Shown here piece by piece: positions 25,625 to 33,580 of a DNA stretch of 64,000 nt. Under the pieces are notes generated by a model, which worked only from the letters and a program-made list of their open reading frames with translations, did not search any database and was not told the origin of the DNA. This stretch comes from Actinomadura latina NBRC 106108 (GTDB lineage Bacteria > Actinomycetota > Actinomycetes > Streptosporangiales > Streptosporangiaceae), in the NCBI RefSeq assembly GCF_001552195.1, contig NZ_BCQS01000026.1, positions 1 to 64,000 of the forward strand, written 5' to 3'. The translations under genes and the position numbers were made by a program. Each line of letters opens with the position of its first letter. Within the stretch, counting starts at the first letter, position 1.

Positions 25625-26490
25625 TGCATCTCCTCTTTGATACCGTGCAGGAAGGACGCCGTCTCGCGGGGGTCGAGCGCCGAAGCGACCAGCAGGTTGA
25701 ACTTGGTGTTCATCCGGCTCACCTGGTGCGGTTGCTCCAGGTAGGCGTTACCGGCCTGACTTTCGACGTACACGACGTCCGGGTCGGTGGGCTCGGGGAA
25801 GCCGAGCAGCGAGAACGGTCCGTCGAGCCCAACGTGTGCACCCTTACTGAAGGGTAGAACCTGCACGGTGATGTTGGGAGTGTCGATCGCTTCGAGCAGG
25901 TGCCGTACCTGCTCGCGCATCACTTGAGCCTCCCCGATCGCCCTGCGGAGCACGTTCTCGTCCAAGATGACCCAAAGGGAGAACGGCGAGGTCTTCCGCT
26001 CGAGGATCTTTTGCCGGGCGAGGCGGAGTTCCAGCAGGCGGTCGATCGTCTTCGGCGCCTCGCTGGGCAATGTCGTGCGCAGCACCTCACGCGCGTACTC
26101 GGGAGTCTGCAGCAACCCGTGGACGAGCTGGTTGTCGAAGTGCCGGAGCTCGGCGGCCTCGCTCTCCAGCCCGATGTAGGAGCCGAAGTGCGGCGGGAAG
26201 ACGTCCTGGAACTCGTTGTACCAGCCGGGCCGTGCCGCCTCCCTGGCCAGTTGCAGGAGAGTATCCCGGACGCGCTCGTCGGCTATGCCGAACAACTCCA
26301 GCAGATCCCGAAGCTCACGCTGCTTGGGCGGCTGCGCCTTGCCTGTCTCGATGCGGCTCACCCGTGACGGCGAGCACTCCAGGTGCTCGGCGACCTGCTC
26401 GATCGTGTAGCCGGCACCTTCCCTCAGCTTGCGGAGCTCCGAGCCAAGGCGGCGCATCCGGACCGTTGTGACCCGCGGTTGCGGCATCAA
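25621..26490 (-). CDS. XRE-family regulator with DUF5753
   Basis: 289 residues. Residues 10-65 form an XRE helix-turn-helix (LRKLREGAGYTIEQVAEHLE, CSPSRVSRIETGKAQPP). The rest is the DUF5753 domain (GLLQTPEYAREVLRTTLP, RLARQKILERKTSPFSLWVI, AHVGLDGPFSLLGFPEPTDP). It pairs with the downstream DUF397 gene as in WhiJ-type developmental regulators. Repeated GCACAAGT motifs just upstream are a likely binding site. Confidence 0.95.
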   Translation of the reverse strand: MMPQPRVTTVRMRRLGSELRKLREGAGYTIEQVAEHLECSPSRVSRIETGKAQPPKQRELRDLLELFGIADERVRDTLLQLAREAARPGWYNEFQDVFPPHFGSYIGLESEAAELRHFDNQLVHGLLQTPEYAREVLRTTLPSEAPKTIDRLLELRLARQKILERKTSPFSLWVILDENVLRRAIGEAQVMREQVRHLLEAIDTPNITVQVLPFSKGAHVGLDGPFSLLGFPEPTDPDVVYVESQAGNAYLEQPHQVSRMNTKFNLLVASALDPRETASFLHGIKEEMQ

Positions 26491-26508
26491 ATCCCCCTTT
26501 CATGCTTG

Positions 26509-26628
26509 GCACAAGTTACCCCGCACAAGTCCCGCTGGCCGACAAAGGCGCGTTTTCCGTCCTTGCCTGCGCAGACATTTCCGGCAAACCGGCTGCATTT
26601 CCTATCATCTGATGTCGCACACTTGTGC
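26509..26628. promoter_or_regulatory. Repeated GCACAAGT motifs, candidate operator of the XRE regulator
   Basis: GCACAAGT occurs at 26509-26516 and 26523-26530 as direct repeats 14 bases apart, and inverted as ACTTGTGC at 26621-26628. They fall in the 330-base region between the XRE gene and the rightward gene at 26822, which is otherwise empty. Autoregulation by the XRE protein is the simplest reading. Confidence 0.45.
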
Positions 26629-26821
26629 CGCACAGATTCGCGGTGCATGCTGACCTGTGTTCGCTTGGACGCTGAAAGCCACTGAGCGGTACTTGATCAG
26701 CGGAATCCGCCGCTCTCCACCAGGCAACCCAGCCAGAGCGGCCCCCGAAAGAACGAAGCGGCCCCGGACGCGGTGCGCCAACACCGGCCGGGACCTTGAT
26801 CGGAAACCGGAGTTCCGACCC

Positions 26822-27316
26822 ATGCGTGATCGTACGGATCCGTCACCTCTCCGGGTGATGGCACCCACCACCAGCCGAGCGCCCTTCCACGGATGGGAGC
26901 CAGACCGACCCCCACCACGCCCGTCAAAGAGGCCCGCACCGTGGACGATAGGCGTGCTCGACCCTGAAGAGGCCGTCGCCGAACTCGGTAATCAGTTCCC
27001 TCACGCCACGATCTGGTTCGGCGATTTCACGGGCAGCTACTGGGCTCTGATCCGTGCGGAGGACGGCACCGCCCGACTGATCGAAGGCACCACCCCGGCG
27101 TACCTGAGCCGACGGATCGACTCCCTCCAGAGAAGCACACCGCGGCACTACCAGCCGCAGGCTCCTTCACCCGCAGAAGCACACCGGAGAACCTCTAGGC
27201 CAACGCCATGCCCGGTCGGGCAGTCCCGATCCATTCGCAGGATCTCCCGAAGGCGCGGCAGGTCCCGCGGACGCCACACCATGCCAAGGACGCTGGGCAG
27301 GAGCGGCCGATGCTGA
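26822..27316 (+). CDS. Hypothetical protein upstream of the HATPase gene
   Basis: 164 residues if ATG 26822 is used; ATG 26858 (MAPTTSRAPFHG) is also possible. The central part (DPEEAVAELGNQFPHATIWF, GSYWALIRAEDGTARLIEG) is a compact alpha/beta domain found in actinomycete proteins near XRE/HATPase clusters; both ends are basic and low in complexity. It overlaps the next gene by 7 bases. Function unknown. Confidence 0.55.
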   Translation: MRDRTDPSPLRVMAPTTSRAPFHGWEPDRPPPRPSKRPAPWTIGVLDPEEAVAELGNQFPHATIWFGDFTGSYWALIRAEDGTARLIEGTTPAYLSRRIDSLQRSTPRHYQPQAPSPAEAHRRTSRPTPCPVGQSRSIRRISRRRGRSRGRHTMPRTLGRSGRC

Positions 27317-28041
27317 CCGCCAACCCCGCCGGTATCCCCACCGGCGGAGCCTGCGCCTTCCAACTCCCAGGCGATCTGAGCACCCCCTCTCACGCACGCT
27401 TCCTCGTCACCACGACGATGTGCCAGTTGGGCTTCGCCCCCCACCCGGTCGAGGACGCCAAGCTCGCGGTCTCCGAACTCGCCACCAACGCGCTTACGCA
27501 CGCGTCCTCGACGACGGCGCGGCCCGAACTGTGGATGTGGGCGCGCACTCACCCAAGCCCGGAACTGGTCATCTCGATCTTCGACATCCACCGTGACGCC
27601 TGGCCGACCATCCGCAACGGCGATCTGCTCGATGAGCATGGCAAAGGGCTGTCCATCGTCATGGCCCTCTCCGTCAGCGCTGGTACGCATCCGACTCGCT
27701 CCCGCCTGAACGCAGCACCGGGCAAGTGCGTCTGGTTCACCCTCGGGCTACCAAGCTCATGGCCGGAGGCATTCCGGGGCAGCGTCCGCAGCGCTCCCAG
27801 GACAGCAGCCGACCGGCTGCATGCCGCACTCAACGCCCGCGGAGTCCCCACAACCCGTCACAGCGATGACAGCGGCGTCTCCGTCCTCACCACCGGAACG
27901 CTGAACATCTGGGTCGACCGCAAGGCGTTCTCCTGGCGCGACGGTCAGCGCTACACCCGCCAGCCACTGATCGACCTCCAAGAAACCGCCGAACGCGTCA
28001 TCAGCCACCACGAGACGCACGCATCGACAACAGCGCCCTGA
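27310..28041 (+). CDS. HATPase-domain regulator (RsbW-like)
   Basis: 243 residues from ATG 27310. The N box (DAKLAVSELATNALTHA) and G box (HGKGLSIVMAL) of the GHKL ATPase fold are present. There is no histidine phosphorylation site, so it resembles anti-sigma-type kinases used by actinomycetes next to XRE-DUF397 pairs. The last 90 residues form a separate domain (ADRLHAALNARGVPTTRHSD, LNIWVDRKAFSW) of unknown role. Confidence 0.82.
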   Translation: MLTANPAGIPTGGACAFQLPGDLSTPSHARFLVTTTMCQLGFAPHPVEDAKLAVSELATNALTHASSTTARPELWMWARTHPSPELVISIFDIHRDAWPTIRNGDLLDEHGKGLSIVMALSVSAGTHPTRSRLNAAPGKCVWFTLGLPSSWPEAFRGSVRSAPRTAADRLHAALNARGVPTTRHSDDSGVSVLTTGTLNIWVDRKAFSWRDGQRYTRQPLIDLQETAERVISHHETHASTTAP

Positions 28042-28048
28042 CGAACCA

Positions 28049-28114
28049 CCCGGCTATAGCCGGGGCCTCCGTCCCGGGGACGCGGTGTCACCTCCCCGCC
28101 CACTGCGTCCCCGG
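28049..28114. terminator. Inverted repeats after the HATPase gene
   Basis: A perfect 16-bp palindrome CCCGGCTATAGCCGGG (28049-28064) is followed by 10-bp arms CCGGGGACGC (28074-28083) and GCGTCCCCGG (28105-28114). They fill the gap before the next gene. There is no T-run; they may act as a terminator of the actinomycete type or as an operator. Confidence 0.4.
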
Positions 28115-28142
28115 CCCCGCCTCCCACCTATAGGACGAGACC

Positions 28143-28745
28143 ATGCACCCCGCCGGTGACCGCCACGCTCACCTCCTTCCAGGGATCATGAACATTCGTA
28201 CGCTCGCAGAACGAGCCGACCGCAATGCCATCGACCGCCTTCTCACCCAACCGTCCGTTACCAGCCACCTCGATGACCACACCCTGGACTTCCTCCGCCA
28301 CGCCCAAGACCTGCTCTTCATCACCACACAGACCCTGACCACAGTGCTCCAAGCCGAAGGCTCGTCCGGCACGCACTGCTGCCAGAAAGACGAAGGCCTC
28401 AACCCTGAGGCCCACCCCGCCCACGGCTCGCCGCTCACCCCGAACCGCTCCGTCTCCCTCGACGCCGCCGAGGCTTGGCGCCGCGCTCGCCAATACCTAC
28501 CCGACCGCCAGGAAGACCCGATCGTGCTCCACCTCCAGGAGTTCGAGGACGGCTACCAGGCCATCCCGATCCTGGTCTCCATCCCCGATCCACCCCCAGT
28601 CCCCACAGTCGAAGCCGTCACCACTCTGGTCATCGACAAGACAACCGGCCTCGTCACTCGATGGCCCCTGCTTCCACTCGACGCCCTGGCTAAGCAATAC
28701 CGCCGCTACAAGCGCGATGAACCTATGACTTTCGACATCGCTTGA
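28143..28745 (+). CDS. Hypothetical protein
   Basis: 200 residues from ATG 28143; ATG 28188 (MNIRTLAERADRNAIDRLLT) is an alternative start. The C-terminal half reads like a small alpha/beta domain (DAAEAWRRARQYLPDRQEDP, VTTLVIDKTTGLVTRWPLLP) that resembles immunity or YrhB-type proteins. Not identified. It ends about 120 bases before CRISPR array A. Confidence 0.6.
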   Translation: MHPAGDRHAHLLPGIMNIRTLAERADRNAIDRLLTQPSVTSHLDDHTLDFLRHAQDLLFITTQTLTTVLQAEGSSGTHCCQKDEGLNPEAHPAHGSPLTPNRSVSLDAAEAWRRARQYLPDRQEDPIVLHLQEFEDGYQAIPILVSIPDPPPVPTVEAVTTLVIDKTTGLVTRWPLLPLDALAKQYRRYKRDEPMTFDIA

Positions 28746-28868
28746 TGTGGAAAAACAGGGTAGAGCCGACTCGCCCTGTCGCTGGTCCTCGTCCGCGATC
28801 ACGGCTTGCGAACCGCCGTCGAGACGGCGAACCCCGAGGCTGCCCCGGCGGCAGACGCCGAAGATGCG

Positions 28869-29754
28869 TTTGAGATCCCTCGCAGGGGCGATGAGGACGC
28901 GGTCTCGGGCAGGCCATGATCACGCACACCATGGCGTTGCGAACCCTCGCAGGGGCGATGAGGACCGAACTGCCGCGGCGAGGATCTCGCCCTGTTCTTC
29001 GGGTTGCGAACCCTCGCAGGGGCGATGAGGACAGGCCAAGTGGCGGGCGGTGTGCGCGGTGCTGGGGTTGCGAACCCTCGCAGGGGCGATGAGGACGCTG
29101 GCCCTCGCGAACGACCTGGCCCGGCAGGTGTTGCGAACCCTCGCAGGGGCGATGAGGACCGGTGACCTGCTGTACGCCGTCCTGCCCGCCGCCGGGTTGC
29201 GAACCCTCGCAGGGGCGATGAGGACCAGGAACTCGGCCTGGTTGTCGTCGCCTGCGACAAGCCGTTGCGAACCCTCGCAGGGGCGATGAGGACCCCCCCA
29301 AAACCTCGACCTCGTCACCGCCCGCCTGTTGCGAACCCTCGCAGGGGCGATGAGGACCGCGACCTGGACCGAAACACTGACCGGCAGCTTCGCGTTGCGA
29401 ACCCTCGCAGGGGCGATGAGGACCGGGGCCTGTCGTGGGAACCGGCGCTGGGCGACACGTTGCGAACCCTCGCAGGGGCGATGAGGACGACGTAGTAGGT
29501 CTGCGACGCGGCGCGGGCGGCCGGTTGCGAACCCTCGCAGGGGCGATGAGGACGGGTCGGCGCGCCGGCGTCGTCCTCGGGCGGCGCGCGTTGCGAACCC
29601 TCGCAGGGGCGATGAGGACCCTCATGGGCTCGGACCCCCGTGCGGTCCGAGCGCACGTTGCGAACCCTCGCAGGGGCGATGAGGACATCTGCCGGATGCT
29701 GGGCGCCGACCCGGACGACGTCCGGTTGCGAACCCTCGCAGGGGCGATGAGGAC
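28869..29754 (-). CRISPR. CRISPR array A (30-bp type I-B repeat, CGC loop)
   Basis: Fourteen repeats start at 28869, 28936, 29003, 29067, 29130, 29196, 29264, 29328, 29394, 29459, 29524, 29590, 29657 and 29725, with 13 spacers of about 33-38 bp. On the + strand the repeat reads GTTGCGAACCCTCGCAGGGG then CGATGAGGAC. The leftmost copy is degenerate in its first ten bases, so the leader is on the right and the array is transcribed leftward. It differs from arrays B and C by one base in the hairpin loop (C for T). It is 20 kb from the cas genes and is probably served by them in trans. Confidence 0.98.
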
Positions 29755-29865
29755 CCCATGGTAAAGCCGCAGGTCGCGCGTGGCGTAGGAGCGGCCATGT
29801 TGGTCGATTTTTCAGCGACCCTCCGGTCGTGCAGTTGAGCCCGGGGTGTCGCTGAAATCGGGACT
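29755..29865 (-). promoter_or_regulatory. Leader of array A with conserved inverted repeat
   Basis: Next to the last repeat comes CCCCATGGTAAAGCCGCAGG, identical or nearly so in leaders B and C. Further out, TTCAGCGACCCTCCGG (29811-29826) and CCGGGGTGTCGCTGAA (29841-29856) form 16-base inverted arms 14 bases apart. The region after it, to 30104, contains no gene I can support. Confidence 0.8.
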
Positions 29866-30104
29866 GAACGGTGCCTGTCAGTGCCCATTCGCGGGTCCCC
29901 CGGGTGGACGCCCTCCAGGCCGCCGCTGACGTTGGCTTGGTAGTCCTCGACGAGCGTCGTGATCAGGACAAGTGCGCACGGTCCGAGCGTAGGGACGGCC
30001 GGAAGACTTCGTCAGGCAGGGGCAGAATCTCGTTACGAGGAGAAGCACGGCGTGCTGCGGGCCTGAACACAGGGGTCGTCTTGATCTTGCTCTTGATAAG
30101 GGCA

Positions 30105-30344
30105 CTATCCGGCGCCCTCGGCTGCATCAGGGCCGCGGAGATCAGCGAGGTTGACGTATTCGGCCACTTCTTCGATGTCGCGGCAGTACGCCACGAGGCG
30201 TCCTCGCTGAGTCACTACGAACCAGGTTTGGCCGGCGCGGGCGTCGCGGTGGTGAGCCTGGGCGAGGGCCAGGTCGCCGTCGCCGAGCGTGACCACCTCG
30301 ACCCGTATCCCGTCTGGCCCCAGCAGGTGCCGCGCGTTGGCCAT
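30105..30344 (-). CDS. Small hypothetical protein
   Basis: 79 residues from ATG 30344 (MANARHLLGPDGIRVEVVTL). A single compact domain with TWFVVTQRGRLVAYCRDIEE, seen as a stand-alone protein in many actinomycetes. Function unknown. A longer upstream frame exists but is low-complexity. Confidence 0.6.
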   Translation of the reverse strand: MANARHLLGPDGIRVEVVTLGDGDLALAQAHHRDARAGQTWFVVTQRGRLVAYCRDIEEVAEYVNLADLRGPDAAEGAG

Positions 30345-30500
30345 GGCTCGCAGTGTGCACCTGTTGAGGGCGCGGGTCCATAGACCTTCGTGCGTAAGGC
30401 GGCGGCTGGCAAGGCGTGGGGCACGCTGCTCGCCCGCTTGCAGATCCGCTAGGTAGCGCAGGCATACTAGAACGCATGTTCGATCGACCAATGGTCTGAC

Positions 30501-30854
30501 GTGCGGATTCCGCCCGTCGTCACCTATCGGGCCATCGGTGGTCCTGCGTATCTGCTTGCCTGGGAGCAGCATCCAGACCGCACGTGGTGGGCTCGTCTTC
30601 TCTGGCTTGAGATCCGTCGGGACGGCCAGGTGGGTCGTCATGCACGTGTGGCGGCCGGTGAGGTCGCTCCGATTGCCGGGCAGGACTACAGCAGGGTCCC
30701 GCGCGAGCGGCTGGAATCACGGCATCGTCCGCCCAGCGACCCCACTGATCCTCGCGACCCGGTCAACCGGGCCATCAGCCGGAATCGAGGGCAGGAGCGG
30801 TTTCGGCAGGCGGTTGAGCGGGGTCTCCGTCGGCGGCCGGAGCCGGATTTCTGA
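30501..30854 (+). CDS. Hypothetical basic protein
   Basis: 117 residues from GTG 30501. The N-terminal half (YRAIGGPAYLLAWEQHPDRT, WWARLLWLEI) is a short beta domain; the C terminus is Arg-rich (ISRNRGQERFRQAVERGLRR). Its end overlaps the leftward gene at 30775 by 80 bases on the opposite strand, so one of the two ends may be misjudged. Confidence 0.55.
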   Translation: MRIPPVVTYRAIGGPAYLLAWEQHPDRTWWARLLWLEIRRDGQVGRHARVAAGEVAPIAGQDYSRVPRERLESRHRPPSDPTDPRDPVNRAISRNRGQERFRQAVERGLRRRPEPDF

Positions 30855-31269
30855 CAATGTCTTCTTGCGCCCGCGCTAGGAGCGTGGCGGCCACGGCGAT
30901 CTGGTGCCGCGGGAAGGTGATCGAGGTCCAGAAGTCCGGGTCTCGGTCCTTGACCACCGGGGACAGCTTCCAGTCGCCTGTGCTGGTCACCTCGACCAAG
31001 GCGTCCAAAAGGCGTGGGGCCTGGTCGGCTCGGACGATCAGCCATGCGCGCCCCATGGTGCGCGCGGCGATGCGCGGACGGTCGGCTTCGGGTGCCCGGG
31101 TGCCGCCTTGCAGTACGGCTTCGCCTGCGTCCTGGCAGGCCACCTTGGTCTGGAATCCGAGTCGCCATAGCTGTTGGACGAGCGGGACCATCTCCACGTC
31201 GATGCCGACCCGCTGGCCGTCCGGCGTGGTGAGGGGCTCGGTGGGGTGGAATTGCGTCCAGGCGGTCAT
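30775..31269 (-). CDS. Hypothetical protein
   Basis: 164 residues. DVEMVPLVQQLWRLGFQTKV and CQDAGEAVL near the N terminus, then AWLIVRADQAPRLLDALVE, resemble actinomycete proteins of unknown function that include a conserved Cys-Gln-Asp. Only 3 bases separate its start from the stop of the upstream phosphotransferase gene. Confidence 0.65.
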   Translation of the reverse strand: MTAWTQFHPTEPLTTPDGQRVGIDVEMVPLVQQLWRLGFQTKVACQDAGEAVLQGGTRAPEADRPRIAARTMGRAWLIVRADQAPRLLDALVEVTSTGDWKLSPVVKDRDPDFWTSITFPRHQIAVAATLLARAQEDIVRNPAPAADGDPAQPPAETAPALDSG

Positions 31270-31272
31270 GGG

Positions 31273-32076
31273 CTAACTCCTCAGCCGGTAGTTCGCCCAG
31301 CGTTGGGTCAGGTCGGCGTGCTGCCGGACCCAGGAGTCGTCGCGTTCCTCGCTGGTGGTGCGCCACTGCTGGGCGAATGCGGCGGTGAACATGTCGATGT
31401 CCGCTGCTGGGGCTTCGGCCCAGGAGGGGAACTGGGAGACCCACTGGTCGGCGGCTTGGGGCGTGTGGCCGGCCTTGAGTAGCCACGGGACCAGCAGCGC
31501 CAGTTCGAGCCAGGCGGTTCCGCGTGAGACGAACGCCCAGTCGACCAGGTAGGCGCGGCCGTCCGGGGTGATGATGAAGTTGTCTTCGTTCAGGTCGGTG
31601 TGGAGCAGCGCGTTGCCCGCCAGCCGGGTCGCATCGTCGGCGTACCTTTGCCAGCGTCGTTCGCCTAGCAGCCGCAGGGTGTCGGGGCAGGGGGCGTTCT
31701 GGATGGCGTGGATGGTCTTGGCCAGCATCTCCAGGTCGGGTGATCCTGGGGTGAAGTCGGCGGGGCGTCCCTGGATGTGGTCGAATCCGAGTGCGAGCCA
31801 CTCCCCGGCTTCGGCCTGCCATAGGAGCCGGGGAGCGAACTCGGACACCACGGGGTTGACGGAGGCTTCGCGGCGCAGCGACATGACCTCGGGACCGTCC
31901 CTGTCCGCCAGCTTGCGGGCGGCCTTCACGAAGACCGGTCCGCCGGCGGTGTGCAGGGTGGAGGCGATGTCCGCATGGTTTCCGGTGCGGGCGGGTTCGA
32001 TGCGGCTGATCGGGCCGGTGTTTGCCTCGATCTGGGTTCGCAGGTCACCGGGCAGGTCGGTCCAGGCGGTACGCAC
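31273..32076 (-). CDS. Aminoglycoside phosphotransferase-family protein
   Basis: 267 residues with the APH kinase fold: FVKAARK (ATP-binding lysine), LLHTDLNEDNFIITPDGRAY with the HxD-x4-N catalytic loop, then LVDWAFVSRG with the metal-binding Asp. Substrate unknown; family members phosphorylate antibiotics, choline-like alcohols or sugars. Neighbours give no clue to resistance. Confidence 0.88.
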   Translation of the reverse strand: MRTAWTDLPGDLRTQIEANTGPISRIEPARTGNHADIASTLHTAGGPVFVKAARKLADRDGPEVMSLRREASVNPVVSEFAPRLLWQAEAGEWLALGFDHIQGRPADFTPGSPDLEMLAKTIHAIQNAPCPDTLRLLGERRWQRYADDATRLAGNALLHTDLNEDNFIITPDGRAYLVDWAFVSRGTAWLELALLVPWLLKAGHTPQAADQWVSQFPSWAEAPAADIDMFTAAFAQQWRTTSEERDDSWVRQHADLTQRWANYRLRS

Positions 32077-32094
32077 GCGCGCCCCTTTCCTCTG

Positions 32095-32649
32095 TCAGAT
32101 GCGGATGGTGAGCGGGGTGTCGTTCGGCAGGAAGCCGTTCCAGTCCAGCAGGGCGCGCCAGTCTCGTCCGCCCTGGTCGTTGCATTCGGGCGGGCAGCAG
32201 CTGGTGCCGGCCTCGCCCTCCCAGAACTGCGGGTCGACGTAGTAGCCGGTGGCGTGGAGCTGCGGGATGGTGCGGGCCAGGGCGGCGCCGGACCGGATGT
32301 CGTCGTCCATGACCGGCCGGTGGTGGATGAACGAGTCGGCGAGCAGATAGCTCATGGGAACGTACACCTCGGTGCGCTGCAGGCTCAGGTGCCACGCCTG
32401 GTCCACCGGCGGGGTCGGGACGATGCGAACGTAGTTGCGCGGGTCCTTGCGCTCGGCGCGACGGACGTTGCCGACGGCCTTGAGGAACAGGAGGTTCTGG
32501 CCGACGACGCGCTGGCAGTAGTCGTGGGTGGCGTGCGTGGTCTTGCGGACGTCGTCCACCAGCAGCGCGAACGCTGCGGCGGGGATCAGTTCGCGTGGGT
32601 CTCGGCCGATCTGCTCGACCTGGACCGGCCTTTCGGGAGTGATGGTCAT
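32095..32649 (-). CDS. GRDP-like (DUF1399-type) protein
   Basis: 184 residues; ATG 32649 has GGAGG five bases upstream, which decides the start over an ATG 12 bases earlier. PTPPVDQAWHLSLQRTEVYV and ADSFIHHRPVMDDD match the motif of glycine-rich domain-like proteins known from plants and some bacteria. A CCPPEC stretch occurs near the C terminus. Function unknown; the gene is in the same leftward group as the phosphotransferase. Confidence 0.65.
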   Translation of the reverse strand: MTITPERPVQVEQIGRDPRELIPAAAFALLVDDVRKTTHATHDYCQRVVGQNLLFLKAVGNVRRAERKDPRNYVRIVPTPPVDQAWHLSLQRTEVYVPMSYLLADSFIHHRPVMDDDIRSGAALARTIPQLHATGYYVDPQFWEGEAGTSCCPPECNDQGGRDWRALLDWNGFLPNDTPLTIRI

Positions 32650-32770
32650 GGTGACCTCCATGGCGCGCCTGATGAGTGTGGTCCGACGCCCCGGTCCTGC
32701 GCGCCTGTCAGCGGGGGCGTGGAGCTTTGGTGAGGTGCTGCGACCCTCGACCTAACGGCACCGTTGGGTA

Positions 32771-33580
32771 TCAGAACTCTCCGAATGCCTGCCGCGTGGT
32801 GCGGCCTTGGTAGCGGAGGTGGATGATGTCGCGTCGTCGCTGACCGAGATACCAGGTGCTGGCATCGTCGGGATCGATGGTCGTTTTGAGCAGGCCGGTC
32901 TGGTTGGGGGGTAGTTCAGCGAGGGTCTGTCCTCGTGGGGAGATGATTGTGGTGGGGCAGTGCTGGTTGGGGTCGGCGATGTTGGCGGCGAGGACGAACC
33001 GCTGGTTCTCGGCTGCGCGGCTGATGAGGTGGCTTTGCCAGACTCCGGGGGGTTCGATGGGGTTGGCGGCGTTGGTGAGGTAGATGAAGGCTTGTGCTCC
33101 TGCGTCGGCCAGGTGCTGCCACTGCTCGGGGAAGCGGATCTCTCGGCAGATCTGGACACCGACGATGAGAGGGCCGTCGGCCAGCTCGAGGCGGAGCGGG
33201 GTCAGTTCGCCGCCGGCTGCCAGGCGGCTCCGCTCATTCATTGCCAGGTTGATCTTCCGGTAGGTCCATCTGGTGCCATGCGGTGAGAAGTAGAGGGCGG
33301 TGTTCCACCAGGCACCGTGTTCAAAGAGCAGGGAGCCGCAGAACAGGTGGATGGCTCGTTGGCGTGCCAGATCGGTGAGATGGTCGATGGCGTATCCGAG
33401 AGCAGCGAGATCGAGATGGTCGAGGACGGAGAGATCGGAGCCGTAGCCGGATAGGGCGCCTTCGGGAATAACGACGATCTCGTCGGGCATGGTCTCAGTG
33501 AGGATTGTGGCGATGGCCGATAGGTTCCGTTCGATGTCCCAGGTGATAGGGAATTGTGCGACTGCTATCGACGCTTTCAC
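32771..33580 (-). CDS. Carbon-nitrogen hydrolase (nitrilase superfamily)
   Basis: 269 residues from GTG 33580, which overlaps the stop of the zinc-ribbon gene. The catalytic triad of the family is visible: Glu in VIPEGALSGYG, Lys in YRKINLAMNERSRL and Cys in GVQICREIRFPE. The fold elements ASIAVAQFPITWDIERNL and RAAENQRFVLAANIA also fit. It hydrolyses an amide or nitrile of unknown identity. Being coupled to a recombinase-containing operon is unusual. Confidence 0.9.
   Translation of the reverse strand: MKASIAVAQFPITWDIERNLSAIATILTETMPDEIVVIPEGALSGYGSDLSVLDHLDLAALGYAIDHLTDLARQRAIHLFCGSLLFEHGAWWNTALYFSPHGTRWTYRKINLAMNERSRLAAGGELTPLRLELADGPLIVGVQICREIRFPEQWQHLADAGAQAFIYLTNAANPIEPPGVWQSHLISRAAENQRFVLAANIADPNQHCPTTIISPRGQTLAELPPNQTGLLKTTIDPDDASTWYLGQRRRDIIHLRYQGRTTRQAFGEF

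Noticed and set aside
28723..29688. Long leftward reading frames with repeating SSPLRGFAT / PHRPCEGSQ units over array A
   Set aside because: They are translations of CRISPR repeats and spacers; the same artefact appears over arrays B (50185-51678) and C (60943-62070).
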